Shown here one piece after another: positions 33,987-41,805 of a DNA stretch of 42,236 nt. The first letter of the stretch is position 1, and each line of letters opens with the position of its first letter. Origin of the DNA: an uncultured Alistipes sp. (GTDB lineage Bacteria > Bacteroidota > Bacteroidia > Bacteroidales > Rikenellaceae); assembly GCA_944321755.1 (NCBI GenBank), contig CALUMM010000019.1:1-42236 (forward strand), written 5' to 3'. A model generated the notes under the pieces. That model searched no databases and was not told the DNA's origin. It worked only from the letters and a program-made list of their open reading frames with translations. A program made the position numbers and the translations under genes.

Positions 33987-34016
33987 CGGGCGTTCCGTTT
34001 CGGGGACGCCCGTTTT
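33987..34016 (+). terminator. Intrinsic terminator after the sensor regulator gene
   Basis: CGGGCGT (33987-33993) pairs with ACGCCCG (34006-34012), extended by a T-G wobble and two C-G pairs, and is followed by TTTT. It lies 61 bases after the stop. Confidence 0.65.
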
Positions 34017-34238
34017 GTGTGTGTCGGGATCATACGGCCGGGGCATTGGGGATCTTGGTGTTTTCGACGTTTTTCCGGTATTTCCGGCTTTCCGGTGTCG
34101 GCGCCTGCATCTGCCTCCCTGCGTCTCGGTGCTCCGAAAAGGTTAGCGTAATCCCGTACCTAACTCGTTGCTCTGTGAATCGCCTTTCTAAAGGGTTTTC
34201 GGGGGTTTGTTGAAGGATTCTTAGCGTATAAAATACAA

Positions 34239-34246
34239 TAAGTTTG
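34239..34246 (+). promoter_or_regulatory. -7 promoter element of the xylose operon
   Basis: TAAGTTTG matches the Bacteroidota -7 consensus and lies 56 bases before the regulator start codon. The -33 region (about 34216-34219) is not a clear TTTG. Confidence 0.55.
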
Positions 34247-34264
34247 CAATCCCGATGATGAATG

Positions 34265-34285
34265 GGTAACTTTACAAACGTTACC
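34265..34285. promoter_or_regulatory. Candidate operator of the NUDIX-type xylose regulator
   Basis: GGTAAC-N9-GTTACC is a perfect 6+9+6 dyad placed about 12-32 bases downstream of the predicted transcription start and 17 bases before the regulator ATG. This is an expected place for a repressor that controls its own operon. Confidence 0.6.
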
Positions 34286-34302
34286 TGAAATCGCTACCAA
34301 CC

Positions 34303-35049
34303 ATGACCGTCCAGATGAACCAGTCGCTGTCGGTGGACTGCGCCGTCTTCGGCTTCAACGGCAAGACGCTCAAAGTCCTGCTGATCGAACGGCGCTACTA
34401 CAAGCCCGACACGCATCTCGACCCTTTGAAACTGCCCGGTGCGATGATCCTCGAAAACGAGACGCTTCCCGAGGCGGCTTATCGTGTCCTGGAGGAGGCC
34501 ACGGGTCTCAAGAACGTCTATCTGAAACAGATGGATATTTTCTCCGACCCGCAGCGTGTCTGCGGTGAAGAACTGGAGTGGATCAATCGTTATCATGGGA
34601 TTCACAGCGAGCGGGTTGTGACAGTAGGCTATTATGCGCTGGTGAAACTCGATCATCGAACCATCGCCTATACCACGGCCAAAGGAGCGCAGTGGGTTGA
34701 CGTGGATTCGATTCAGCGATTGGCCATGGATCACAAACAGATCCTTTCGTCGGCTCTGCGGCATCTTTGCCGTGAGATGCTTCAGTCGCCTGTAGCCTTC
34801 GAGCTGCTGCCTCGGAAGTTCACGATACGGTCCCTTCAGAATCTTTACAGTGCCGTGCTGGGCATCGAGATCGATAACCGCAATTTCCGGAAAAAGATCC
34901 TCTCATCGGGTTTTCTGACCCCGACGGCCGAGAAGGAGCAGGGCGTAGCCCACAAACCGGCGCAATACTATACATTTAATAAGAATGCCTACAAGAAAGC
35001 CGTCAGGGAGAAGTTGAAGTTGGGATTTATCAACAATTGGAAATATTGA
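34303..35049 (+). CDS. NUDIX-domain transcriptional regulator of xylose use (NrtR-like)
   Basis: 248-residue cytoplasmic regulator: an N-terminal NUDIX-fold domain (about 8-145) joined to a C-terminal winged helix (about 160-245: PRKFTIRSLQNLYSAVLG, NRNFRKKILSSGFLTPT). The NUDIX box is degenerate (GAMILENETLPEAAYRVLEE), with the catalytic REUxEE core reading RVLEEA, so it should bind a ligand rather than hydrolyse it. This is the pattern of NrtR-family sugar regulators such as B. thetaiotaomicron AraR. It is followed by xylulokinase, xylose isomerase and a xylose symporter, an arrangement also known from Bacteroides. D-xylose or a derivative is therefore the probable effector. Confidence 0.88.
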   Translation: MTVQMNQSLSVDCAVFGFNGKTLKVLLIERRYYKPDTHLDPLKLPGAMILENETLPEAAYRVLEEATGLKNVYLKQMDIFSDPQRVCGEELEWINRYHGIHSERVVTVGYYALVKLDHRTIAYTTAKGAQWVDVDSIQRLAMDHKQILSSALRHLCREMLQSPVAFELLPRKFTIRSLQNLYSAVLGIEIDNRNFRKKILSSGFLTPTAEKEQGVAHKPAQYYTFNKNAYKKAVREKLKLGFINNWKY

Positions 35050-35089
35050 GGCCGCACGACTTGCGGGAAACAACGAAAAGGAAAAAATC

Positions 35090-36586
35090 ATGAAAAGTTT
35101 GGGAATAGACATCGGCTCGTCATCGGTCAAGGTGTCGTTGCTGGACATCGCGACGGGCGAATGCGTGGCGTCGGTCTCCAATCCCACCCAGGAGATGTCC
35201 ATCGAGGCGCAACAGGCGGGCTGGGCCGAGCAGGACCCGGAGATGTGGTGGCACTATGTTTGCGAGGGAATCCGGCAGATCGGCGCCGCACATCCGCTGC
35301 GCGAGGTGGTGTCGGTGGGCATCACCTACCAGATGCACGGTCTGGTCTGCCTCGACCGTGCGGGGCACCCGCTTCGCAAGTCGATCATCTGGTGCGACTC
35401 GCGGGCCGTGAGGATCGGTGCCGAGGCCCTGGAGGGGATCGGGCGCGACTACTGCCTGCGTCATACGCTCAACTCGCCGGGCAACTTCACGGCCTCGAAA
35501 CTGGCATGGGTCAAGCGCCACGAACCCGAACTCTTCGCGCGCATCGACAGGTTCCTCCTGCCGGGCGACTATATCGCCTGCCGCCTTTCGGGGCATCTCT
35601 CAACGAGCATCAGCGGCCTTTCGGAGCAGATTCTCTGGGATTTTAAGGAGGAGCGGCGCGCCGATTTCGTGGCCGACTACTATGGTATTCCGCATGAGTT
35701 GATCCCCGAAGCGGGACCTTCGATCGGCGTGCAGTGCGAAACCGATGCCGCGACGGAGCGGCTGTTAGGCATTCCGGCCGGGACTCCGATTTCGTACCGT
35801 GCGGGCGACCAGCCGAACAACGCCTTCTCGCTCAACGTGCTGGAGGCGGGCGAGGTGGCCGCGACGGGCGGCACGAGCGGCGTGGTATACGGTGTGACGG
35901 ACAGGCCGAAGGCCGACCCGCAGTCGCGCGTCAACACCTTCGTGCACGTCAACCATACCCCCGAACACCCCCGCTACGGCATCCTGCTCTGCATCAACGG
36001 TACGGGGATCATGAATTCGTGGCTGCGCCGCCACGTCGTGCAGCGGACGCTCGACTACGGGGAGATGAACCGCCTGGCAGCAACGGCTCCCGTGGGGTCG
36101 GACGGCGTTGTGGTGCTTCCCTTCGGCAACGGCGCCGAGCGGGTGCTCGGCAACCGCACGACGGGCGCTGCGATCCTCGGCCTCGACCTGAACCGCCACT
36201 CGACGGCCCATGTGCTGCGGGCCGCGCAGGAGGGGATCGCCTGCTCGTTCCGCTACGGCATCGACATCATGCGCGGACTGGGGCTTGTGCCGGACGTGAT
36301 CCGGGCGGGAGCCGCGAATCTCTTCCTTTCGCCGCTCTTCCGGCAGACGCTGGCCTCGCTGACCGGTGCGCGCATCGAACTCTTCAATACGGACGGGGCT
36401 TTGGGTGCGGCGCGTGGCGCGGCGCTCGGGGCCGGATACTACCGCACGCGCGAGGAGGCTTTTGCCTCGCTTCGGTGCGTGGAGACGGTGGAACCCGTCG
36501 AGGCCGACCGCGAGGTGCTGGAGGCAACCTACCGCACATGGGTGGCGGCCGTCGAATCGAAACTCAACGAACAGAACAACCGATAA
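35090..36586 (+). CDS. xylB: Xylulokinase (FGGY family)
   Basis: 498-residue cytoplasmic kinase that phosphorylates D-xylulose to D-xylulose 5-phosphate with ATP. The N-terminal actin-like phosphate loop (SLGIDIGSSSVKVSLLD), the substrate region (ITYQMHGLVCLD, IIWCDSRA), the catalytic aspartate D240 in YRAGDQPNNAF and the C-terminal FGGY nucleotide region (IRAGAANLFLSPLFRQTLA, GALGAARGAALGAGYY) are all present. Length is normal. It lies 40 bases after the regulator and 12 bases before xylA, consistent with one transcript. Confidence 0.94.
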   Translation: MKSLGIDIGSSSVKVSLLDIATGECVASVSNPTQEMSIEAQQAGWAEQDPEMWWHYVCEGIRQIGAAHPLREVVSVGITYQMHGLVCLDRAGHPLRKSIIWCDSRAVRIGAEALEGIGRDYCLRHTLNSPGNFTASKLAWVKRHEPELFARIDRFLLPGDYIACRLSGHLSTSISGLSEQILWDFKEERRADFVADYYGIPHELIPEAGPSIGVQCETDAATERLLGIPAGTPISYRAGDQPNNAFSLNVLEAGEVAATGGTSGVVYGVTDRPKADPQSRVNTFVHVNHTPEHPRYGILLCINGTGIMNSWLRRHVVQRTLDYGEMNRLAATAPVGSDGVVVLPFGNGAERVLGNRTTGAAILGLDLNRHSTAHVLRAAQEGIACSFRYGIDIMRGLGLVPDVIRAGAANLFLSPLFRQTLASLTGARIELFNTDGALGAARGAALGAGYYRTREEAFASLRCVETVEPVEADREVLEATYRTWVAAVESKLNEQNNR

Positions 36587-36598
36587 AACACAAAAAAG

Positions 36599-37912
36599 AT
36601 GGCAACGAAAAGCTACTTCCCCACGGTGGGGAAAATTCCCTTCGAGGGGAAGGATTCGAAGAACCCGATGGCATTCCACTACTACGACCCGGAGCGTGTC
36701 GTGCGCGGGCGCAAGATGAAGGATTGGTTCCGTTTCTCGATGGCGTGGTGGCATACGCTCTGCGCCGAGGGCAGCGACCAGTTCGGCGGCGGCACGAAGA
36801 AGTTTCCGTGGAACGAGGCGGCCAGCCCGCTGGAGCGCGCCAGGGCGAAGATGGATGCCGGCTTCGAGTTCATGCAGAAGATGGGCATCGAGTACTACTG
36901 CTTCCACGACGTGGACCTGGTGGACGAAGCCGCTACGGCCGGGGAGTACGAGCGGAACCTGAAGGAGATCGTGGCCTACGCCAAGCAGAAGCAGGCCGAG
37001 ACGGGCATCAAGCTCCTTTGGGGTACGGCCAACGTCTTCGGACACGCCCGCTATATGAACGGCGCCTCGACGAACCCCGATTTCGACGCCGCGGCGCGCG
37101 CCATGCTGCAGATCAAGAACGCCATCGACGCGACGATCGAGCTGGGCGGCGACTGCTACGTCTTCTGGGGCGGGCGCGAGGGCTACATGTCGCTGCTGAA
37201 CACCGACATGAAGCGCGAGAAGGAGCACATGGCCACGATGCTCCGCATGGCGCGCGACTACGCCCGCGCCAAAGGCTTCGAGGGGACGTTCCTCGTCGAG
37301 CCGAAACCCATGGAGCCGATGAAGCACCAGTACGACGTCGATACGGAGACGGTGATCGGCTTCCTGCGCGCCCACGGGCTGGACAAGGACTTCAAGGTCA
37401 ACATCGAGGTGAACCACGCCACGCTGGCCGGCCATACGTTCGAACACGAGCTGCAGTGCGCCGTCGATGCCGGGATGCTCGGATCGATCGATGCCAACCG
37501 CGGCGACTACCAGAACGGCTGGGATACGGACCAGTTCCCGATCGACCTTTACGAATTGGTTCAGGCGATGCTGGTGATCCTGCGCGGCGGGGGCCTGCAG
37601 GGCGGCGGCACGAACTTCGACGCCAAAACGCGGCGCAACTCCACGGATCCCGAGGATCTCTTCATCGCCCACATCTCGGGGATGGATACGATGGCGCGTG
37701 CGCTGCTGATTGCGGCCGACATCCTCGACAACTCGCCCTACGAGACGATGGTCCGGGAGCGCTACGCCTCCTACGACTCGGGCGAGGGCAAGGCCTTCGA
37801 GGAGGGGCGCCTCACCCTGGAGCAGGTGGCCGACTACGCCCGCACGCATGAACCCGAGCAGCGGAGCGGCCGTCAGGAGCTCTACGAGGCGCTGATCAAC
37901 CTCTATATCTGA
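36599..37912 (+). CDS. xylA: Xylose isomerase
   Basis: 437-residue TIM-barrel enzyme interconverting D-xylose and D-xylulose with two divalent metals. The N-terminal extension and length mark it as a class II xylose isomerase. Visible active-site parts are CFHDVDL (H103, D104), [31 protein letters not shown] (metal ligand E234), [18 protein letters not shown] and [21 protein letters not shown]. It lies between xylB (12 bases) and the symporter gene (67 bases); the latter gap carries a 12-bp hairpin. Confidence 0.97.
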   Translation: MATKSYFPTVGKIPFEGKDSKNPMAFHYYDPERVVRGRKMKDWFRFSMAWWHTLCAEGSDQFGGGTKKFPWNEAASPLERARAKMDAGFEFMQKMGIEYYCFHDVDLVDEAATAGEYERNLKEIVAYAKQKQAETGIKLLWGTANVFGHARYMNGASTNPDFDAAARAMLQIKNAIDATIELGGDCYVFWGGREGYMSLLNTDMKREKEHMATMLRMARDYARAKGFEGTFLVEPKPMEPMKHQYDVDTETVIGFLRAHGLDKDFKVNIEVNHATLAGHTFEHELQCAVDAGMLGSIDANRGDYQNGWDTDQFPIDLYELVQAMLVILRGGGLQGGGTNFDAKTRRNSTDPEDLFIAHISGMDTMARALLIAADILDNSPYETMVRERYASYDSGEGKAFEEGRLTLEQVADYARTHEPEQRSGRQELYEALINLYI

Positions 37913-37919
37913 ATCCCGG

Positions 37920-37955
37920 TCCGGAGCGGGCAGCGATCCCGTCGCCCGTTCCGGA
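37920..37955 (+). other. Hairpin between xylA and the xylose symporter gene
   Basis: Bases 37920-37931 pair with 37944-37955 (12 bp including one G-U pair) around a 12-base loop. There is no T-run, so it is more likely an mRNA processing or stabilising element than a terminator. Confidence 0.5.
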
Positions 37956-37979
37956 TCTCATACCTGCAAACTGCGAACC

Positions 37980-39407
37980 ATGACTTCAACCCAATCTACC
38001 GGCAGCCGCGCGTACCTCTTCTCGATCGTCCTGGTGGCGGTCATCGGCGGACTGCTCTTCGGTTACGACACGGCGGTGGTCTCGGGCGCCGAACAGGCCC
38101 TCGACCAGTTTTTCCGCACGGCAACCGACTTCACCTATACTTCGTGGCTGCACGGCTTCACGGCCTCCAGTGCGCTGATCGGCTGCGTCATCGGCGGCGC
38201 CATCTCGGGAGTGCTCGCCGCACGCTTCGGGCGGAAACGTTCGCTCATCACGGCGGCCGTTCTCTTCTTCGTTTCGGCCGTGGGATCGTGGTGGCCCGAG
38301 AGCGGCATCCTGCCCTACGGTGAAGCGTCGCTTCCGCTGCTCGTCTCGTTCAACTTCTACCGCATCATCGGAGGCATCGGTGTGGGACTTGCCTCGGCGG
38401 TCTGCCCGATGTACATCGCCGAGATCTCCCCGGCGAAGATCCGCGGGACGCTCGTTTCGTGCAACCAGTTCGCCATCATCTTCGGCATGTTGGTGGTCTA
38501 TTTCGTCAACTACCTGATCCGCAATAATCTCGGCGAGACTGCAGAAGCGATCCAGACAGCTATGGTCGATATCGGCTGGCGGCGGATGTTCCTCTCGGAG
38601 GCTTTCCCTGCGGGGGCGTTCCTGCTGCTGATCCTGCTGGTGCCGGAGACGCCGCGCTTCCTGGCCCTCAAGGGCAACGATACGAAGGCCTTTGCGGTGC
38701 TCGAACGCATCAACGGCACGTCCGAGGCCCGGACGATTCTCGATGAAATCAAGTCTACGGTCCACGAGAAGCGTGAGAAGCTCTTTTCCTACGGCATGGC
38801 GGTCATCATCATCGGCATCCTGCTGTCGTTCTTCCAGCAAGCCATCGGCATTAATGTGGTGCTCTACTATGCTCCGCGCATCTTCGAAAACATGGGCGCC
38901 ACGGGCGACGCCTCGATGCTGCAGACCGTGGTGATGGGTGTGGTGAACATCCTCTTCACCGTGGTGGCGATCTTCACGGTCGACCGCGTGGGCCGCAAAC
39001 CGCTCCTGATGATCGGCTCGACGGGCATGATGATCGGCATGGCGGCCCTTGCGACGCTGTCGTTCAGCGATTCGATCGGGATTGCGGCGCTGGTTTTCAT
39101 CATCCTCTACACGGCATCGTTCATGATGTCGTGGGGCCCGATCTGCTGGGTGCTTATCGCGGAGATCTTCCCCAATACGATCCGCTCGCAAGCCGTGGCG
39201 ATTGCCGTGGCGGCGCAGTGGATTTCGAACTTCCTGGTTTCGGCGACCTTCCCGTCGCTGAGTGCCTGGAGTGTTGGCGGCACTTACTGCATCTATGCGC
39301 TGATGTCACTCCTTTCAGCCCTCTTTGTCTGGCGCTGGGTTCCCGAGACCAAGGGCAAGACTCTCGAAGAGATGTCGGCCCTCTGGCGGGGTTCATCCGC
39401 CCGGTAA
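37980..39407 (+). CDS. xylE: D-xylose/H+ symporter (MFS sugar porter)
   Basis: 475-residue inner-membrane transporter with 12 predicted helices of the sugar porter branch. Signatures are GGLLFGYDTAVVSGA in helix 1, GRKRSLI after helix 2, PMYIAEISPAKIRG, the central VPETPRFLALKG, DRVGRKPLL between helices 8 and 9, and VPETKGKTLEEMS near the C terminus. Xylose is the likely substrate from the operon (regulator, xylB, xylA, transporter), though sequence alone would allow other pentoses or hexoses. A perfect palindromic terminator follows 20 bases after the stop. Confidence 0.92.
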   Translation: MTSTQSTGSRAYLFSIVLVAVIGGLLFGYDTAVVSGAEQALDQFFRTATDFTYTSWLHGFTASSALIGCVIGGAISGVLAARFGRKRSLITAAVLFFVSAVGSWWPESGILPYGEASLPLLVSFNFYRIIGGIGVGLASAVCPMYIAEISPAKIRGTLVSCNQFAIIFGMLVVYFVNYLIRNNLGETAEAIQTAMVDIGWRRMFLSEAFPAGAFLLLILLVPETPRFLALKGNDTKAFAVLERINGTSEARTILDEIKSTVHEKREKLFSYGMAVIIIGILLSFFQQAIGINVVLYYAPRIFENMGATGDASMLQTVVMGVVNILFTVVAIFTVDRVGRKPLLMIGSTGMMIGMAALATLSFSDSIGIAALVFIILYTASFMMSWGPICWVLIAEIFPNTIRSQAVAIAVAAQWISNFLVSATFPSLSAWSVGGTYCIYALMSLLSALFVWRWVPETKGKTLEEMSALWRGSSAR

Positions 39408-39426
39408 ACGGGATTTCGGCCCGTGG

Positions 39427-39462
39427 AAAAGGGGGCTTCGGGAATTCCCGAAGCCCCCTTTT
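39427..39462. terminator. Strong terminator of the xylose operon
   Basis: A perfect 36-base palindrome begins with AAAAGGGGGCTTCGGG and ends with its complement and TTTT. It could act on both strands. Confidence 0.85.
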
Positions 39463-39585
39463 CGCTTGTCGACGGCTCCGTGGGATCCGGATGCGGGCCG
39501 GGTGTCGGGTGAGCCGCGGATACCGTACCGTTTCCGGCCTTGTGGATGCGCATCTCCGTTCCCCGGCAGTTGTGCGGGGCTGGAT

Positions 39586-39632
39586 CCGAACCCGAATCCG
39601 GACCCGAGCCCGAATCCGGATTCGGATTCGGC
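39586..39632. repeat. Degenerate hexamer tandem repeat
   Basis: About eight units of the form CCGAAC/CCGAAT/CCGGAC/CCGAGC/TCGGAT run head to tail. The right part is the inverted complement of the left (CCGAAT against ATTCGG), so the region could also fold on itself. Confidence 0.7.
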
Positions 39633-39638
39633 GGTTGC

Positions 39639-39960
39639 CTACTTCGGCGGAGAGCAGACCGGTCCGTCGGGAGACTTTCGACCTGTGGCGGTGCCGTTGG
39701 TGCAGCGGCTGAAGTTCGGCAGATTCGGGGCCTCCATGCAAATTGCGGGAGTGTTGGGGATTGCTCCGCAGAGCGTCAATTCCCGGGTCGTCGAGGCAGT
39801 CTGCTTTTCGGTTGTTGAGCCGCACGCGGTTGGTATCCACGTTTTCCACATCCCGGTCGAGCAAAACCAGGGTATCCCGGCCTCAATGATTTTGGCGACG
39901 AGTCCTTCCGATTTTTCGCAGGGCACGACGATCTGGAGGCTTGAAACGGCGGTGCGAGAA
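39639..39960 (-). pseudogene. LacI-family regulator remnant
   Basis: Two minus-strand frames carry consecutive LacI-like pieces. VPCEKSEGLVAKIIEAGIP (about 39926-39870) continues only after a one-base shift as LVLLDRDVENVDTNRVRLNN (about 39871-39811). A further shift gives TRELTLCGAIPNTPA. The middle piece closely resembles the effector-domain core of LacI proteins (IPVVLxDRDxxxxxxNxVxxDN). No N-terminal helix-turn-helix is visible upstream. The gene is therefore truncated and frameshifted. Identity rests on motif recognition alone. Confidence 0.45.
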
Positions 39961-40176
39961 TATGGTCGGCAGCCGTATATCATCGGTGTATGGCTGCTTT
40001 TGTGAGAAGTTTCTTGTTCCGGGGAAAGAGAAGCCCCCGGAGGAGATCGCAAGGTCAAGACAAGTTGCCGTCCGGCAAGCCTTGGGCAAAGTCCCTCCGG
40101 CGGCTTCATTATGGTGCAACCCAAGGGGTGGGATCCGGAAAAATGAGTGGACCCCCCCCTTGTCGGAAAAAGACCG

Positions 40177-40506
40177 CTATTCCGGGACGTAGATGATCTC
40201 GCCGTTTTCGAGCTCGTAGGCCACGCCGACTTTCCGGCCGCGCTTGCCGCTCTGCGCATCCTGATCCTCCGAGGGTGTGTAGCGGTTGATCTTTTCGCCC
40301 TCTTTCGTAATGATCTCCATGTTCTCCCTGCCGGGGTTCTTCACCATCGTGAAATCCTCCTGGCTGAACATTTCGGTCATGTTGTACCGTGTGACCAAGG
40401 CCACCATCAGCGCCACGGCGAAGACCATCGCCACGTCGAACAGGTTGCTCACGACACTCATCGGGTCGCTCTCCCCGTCGTGTTGCAGCAGGCGGCGTCT
40501 CATCAT
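40177..40506 (-). CDS. hmuV: DUF2149 membrane protein, HmuV-like
   Basis: 109-residue single-pass inner-membrane protein. A basic N terminus (MMRRRLLQHDGESDPM) leads into one helix (SVVSNLFDVAMVFAVALMVALV), then a periplasmic tail with IITKEGEKINRYTPSE and a terminal VGVAYELENGEIIYVPE. This matches DUF2149 proteins, the last gene of the hmuYRSTUV haem-use operon described in Porphyromonas gingivalis. The topology resembles ExbD/TolR, so it may pair with the ExbB-like protein encoded just upstream. Its ATG overlaps that gene's TGA. An alternative start is the second ATG (40503). Confidence 0.8.
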   Translation of the reverse strand: MMRRRLLQHDGESDPMSVVSNLFDVAMVFAVALMVALVTRYNMTEMFSQEDFTMVKNPGRENMEIITKEGEKINRYTPSEDQDAQSGKRGRKVGVAYELENGEIIYVPE

Positions 40507-41102
40507 GCATCCGTTTTGGCGTTCAACAGATCGGCGACATACTCCAGGTTGGCCATGTCGTGCAGGTACCAGCGCCGTTTGACCTGCTGGGTGATGAAGC
40601 CGATCGCCGCGGAGAACAGCCCCACGACCGTCGTGGCGAAGGCCACCTGCATGTTGTAGGCCATCGAGGCGATGTCGCCCGTCGAGAGCCCCACAAGGGC
40701 CGGGCCCATCGGGATAAGCGTGCCCATCAGCCCGAGCATGGGGCCCATCTTGGCGAGGGTCTTCGAGGTCGCGAGGTCGCGGTCGGCCCCGATCTCGAAG
40801 TCGGCAAGCAGACGCTGGCGCAGGGGCGCATTGTCGCGGGCCGCAAGCAGGCGCTTCAGGCAGACGACCACCGGCGAAGGATTCTTCTCCGGGAGGCGGT
40901 CCGCGAGCGTTGCGACCGTCGCAGGAGTAAGGGCGTCGAGCTCCCGGTCGAGGAGCGAGGCCGTGCGGCGGATGGAGAGATACTGCCCGAAGAAGCTGCC
41001 GATCAAGAGCAGCGAGCGTCCGAAGAAGAAGATCAGCAGGACGATGACCGGCACGAGCAGGCCGGTCGAGATCCAGTAAAGGATGTCGGAGATGTAATTC
41101 AT
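40503..41102 (-). CDS. hmuU: MotA/TolQ/ExbB-type proton channel protein, HmuU-like
   Basis: 199-residue inner-membrane protein of the MotA/TolQ/ExbB family. An N-terminal helix (DILYWISTGLLVPVIVLLIFFF) is followed by a cytoplasmic helical region. The family core then appears in two helices (LAKMGPMLGLMGTLIPMGPALVGLS and YNMQVAFATTVVGLFSAAIGFITQ). With the DUF2149 protein it may form a proton-driven motor-like pair supporting haem or metal handling. It lies 4 bases after hmuT and overlaps hmuV. Confidence 0.85.
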   Translation of the reverse strand: MNYISDILYWISTGLLVPVIVLLIFFFGRSLLLIGSFFGQYLSIRRTASLLDRELDALTPATVATLADRLPEKNPSPVVVCLKRLLAARDNAPLRQRLLADFEIGADRDLATSKTLAKMGPMLGLMGTLIPMGPALVGLSTGDIASMAYNMQVAFATTVVGLFSAAIGFITQQVKRRWYLHDMANLEYVADLLNAKTDA

Positions 41103-41106
41103 GGCA

Positions 41107-41805
41107 TTATTTCAGTTTTTTGTTCATGCGTTTCGATTTCATGCGGAAGGCCGCGGTCCCGAGCAGCAATCCCGCAGCAACGAGGGCCGTCACCCCGCCC
41201 AAAGCCTCCCAGTCGACGGCCGTATTGCCGGCGACGGCCGTGCGGCCGTTGACCGTGGCGACGACGCCCAGTACGGCGATCAGCGCATTGGAGAGGAAGA
41301 GCACTTCGAGGCGGATCTCCTTCTCGGGCAGGAGGCGCTTCAACGCCCAACGCCCGAGGGGAATCGCTACCGCCACGACGGCGGCCAGCGACCAGGCCGT
41401 CAGCGGGAACGACACGCCCGGCAGGGCGAAGATCGCGGCGACGAGCACGCTGAAGAGCACCGGGAAGATCAGCAGCCCCGGGAACCAGCGCAGCAGGCGG
41501 TAGGCCCACACGACGGAGGGCTTTACGCGCCCCGCCGTGTGAATGTGCGCGGCTACGATGCAGAAGGCGATCTGCAGGGCGACCTCCAGCGTGAGGACAA
41601 CCGCGAGGTCGAGCATCAGCGACGTGTCGGCGAGCCAGCCCGCGATCCGGTTCTTCGACTGCTCGATGGCCCACGGCCACATCAGCCCCACGAACAGCCC
41701 ACACACGGCGGCCGACAGGGCCACAAACCAGGGCTTGCGCCAGGTCTGCTTCAGGATATAATTGAAACAGACCACGATCATCATGACGAGAACGACGCTC
41801 TCCAT
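41107..41805 (-). CDS. hmuT: Polytopic membrane protein of the hmu operon, HmuT-like
   Basis: 232-residue hydrophobic protein with about six predicted membrane helices (for example VVLVMMIVVCFNYIL, VALSAAVCGLFVGLMW, LLIFPVLFSVLVAAIFALP, ALGGVTALVAAGLLLGTAAF) and a basic C terminus (RMKSKRMNKKLK). It has no motif of known function. It is identified by position: between the CobN-like hmuS and the ExbB-like gene, as in hmuSTUV of other Bacteroidota. Its ATG shares one base with the hmuS stop (TAATG), so translation is probably coupled. Confidence 0.7.
   Translation of the reverse strand: MESVVLVMMIVVCFNYILKQTWRKPWFVALSAAVCGLFVGLMWPWAIEQSKNRIAGWLADTSLMLDLAVVLTLEVALQIAFCIVAAHIHTAGRVKPSVVWAYRLLRWFPGLLIFPVLFSVLVAAIFALPGVSFPLTAWSLAAVVAVAIPLGRWALKRLLPEKEIRLEVLFLSNALIAVLGVVATVNGRTAVAGNTAVDWEALGGVTALVAAGLLLGTAAFRMKSKRMNKKLK

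Larger units (their letters stand above)
33926..34302. other. Intergenic region between the sensor regulator and the xylose operon
   Basis: 377 bases with no credible gene. It holds a terminator (33987-34016), a -7 element (34239-34246) and a dyad operator (34265-34285). Between 34017 and 34200 I see nothing recognisable beyond a weak GTTAG/CTAAC dyad near 34142-34165. Confidence 0.6.
39463..40176. other. Gene-poor region between the xylose operon and the hmu operon
   Basis: About 700 bases without an intact gene. It contains a degenerate hexamer repeat (39586-39632) and fragments of a LacI-like protein in shifted minus-strand frames (about 39639-39960). I recognise nothing in 39463-39585 or 39961-40150. 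A run of eight C residues lies at 40152-40159. Confidence 0.6.

Noticed and set aside
35765-37849. 694-codon antisense frame across xylB and xylA
   Set aside because: It spans two well-recognised genes and shows no domain of its own.
39586-39632. CRISPR-like repeat array
   Set aside because: Units are only 6 bases with no spacers, and no cas genes are present.
39325-40005. 226-codon plus-strand frame downstream of the symporter gene
   Set aside because: It overlaps the end of xylE and the terminator, contains low-complexity repeat translation and has no domain. The LacI-like signal is on the other strand.
40152-40159. Run of eight C residues as a phase-variation tract
   Set aside because: It lies outside any gene, beyond the stop of hmuV, so slippage would not change a protein.
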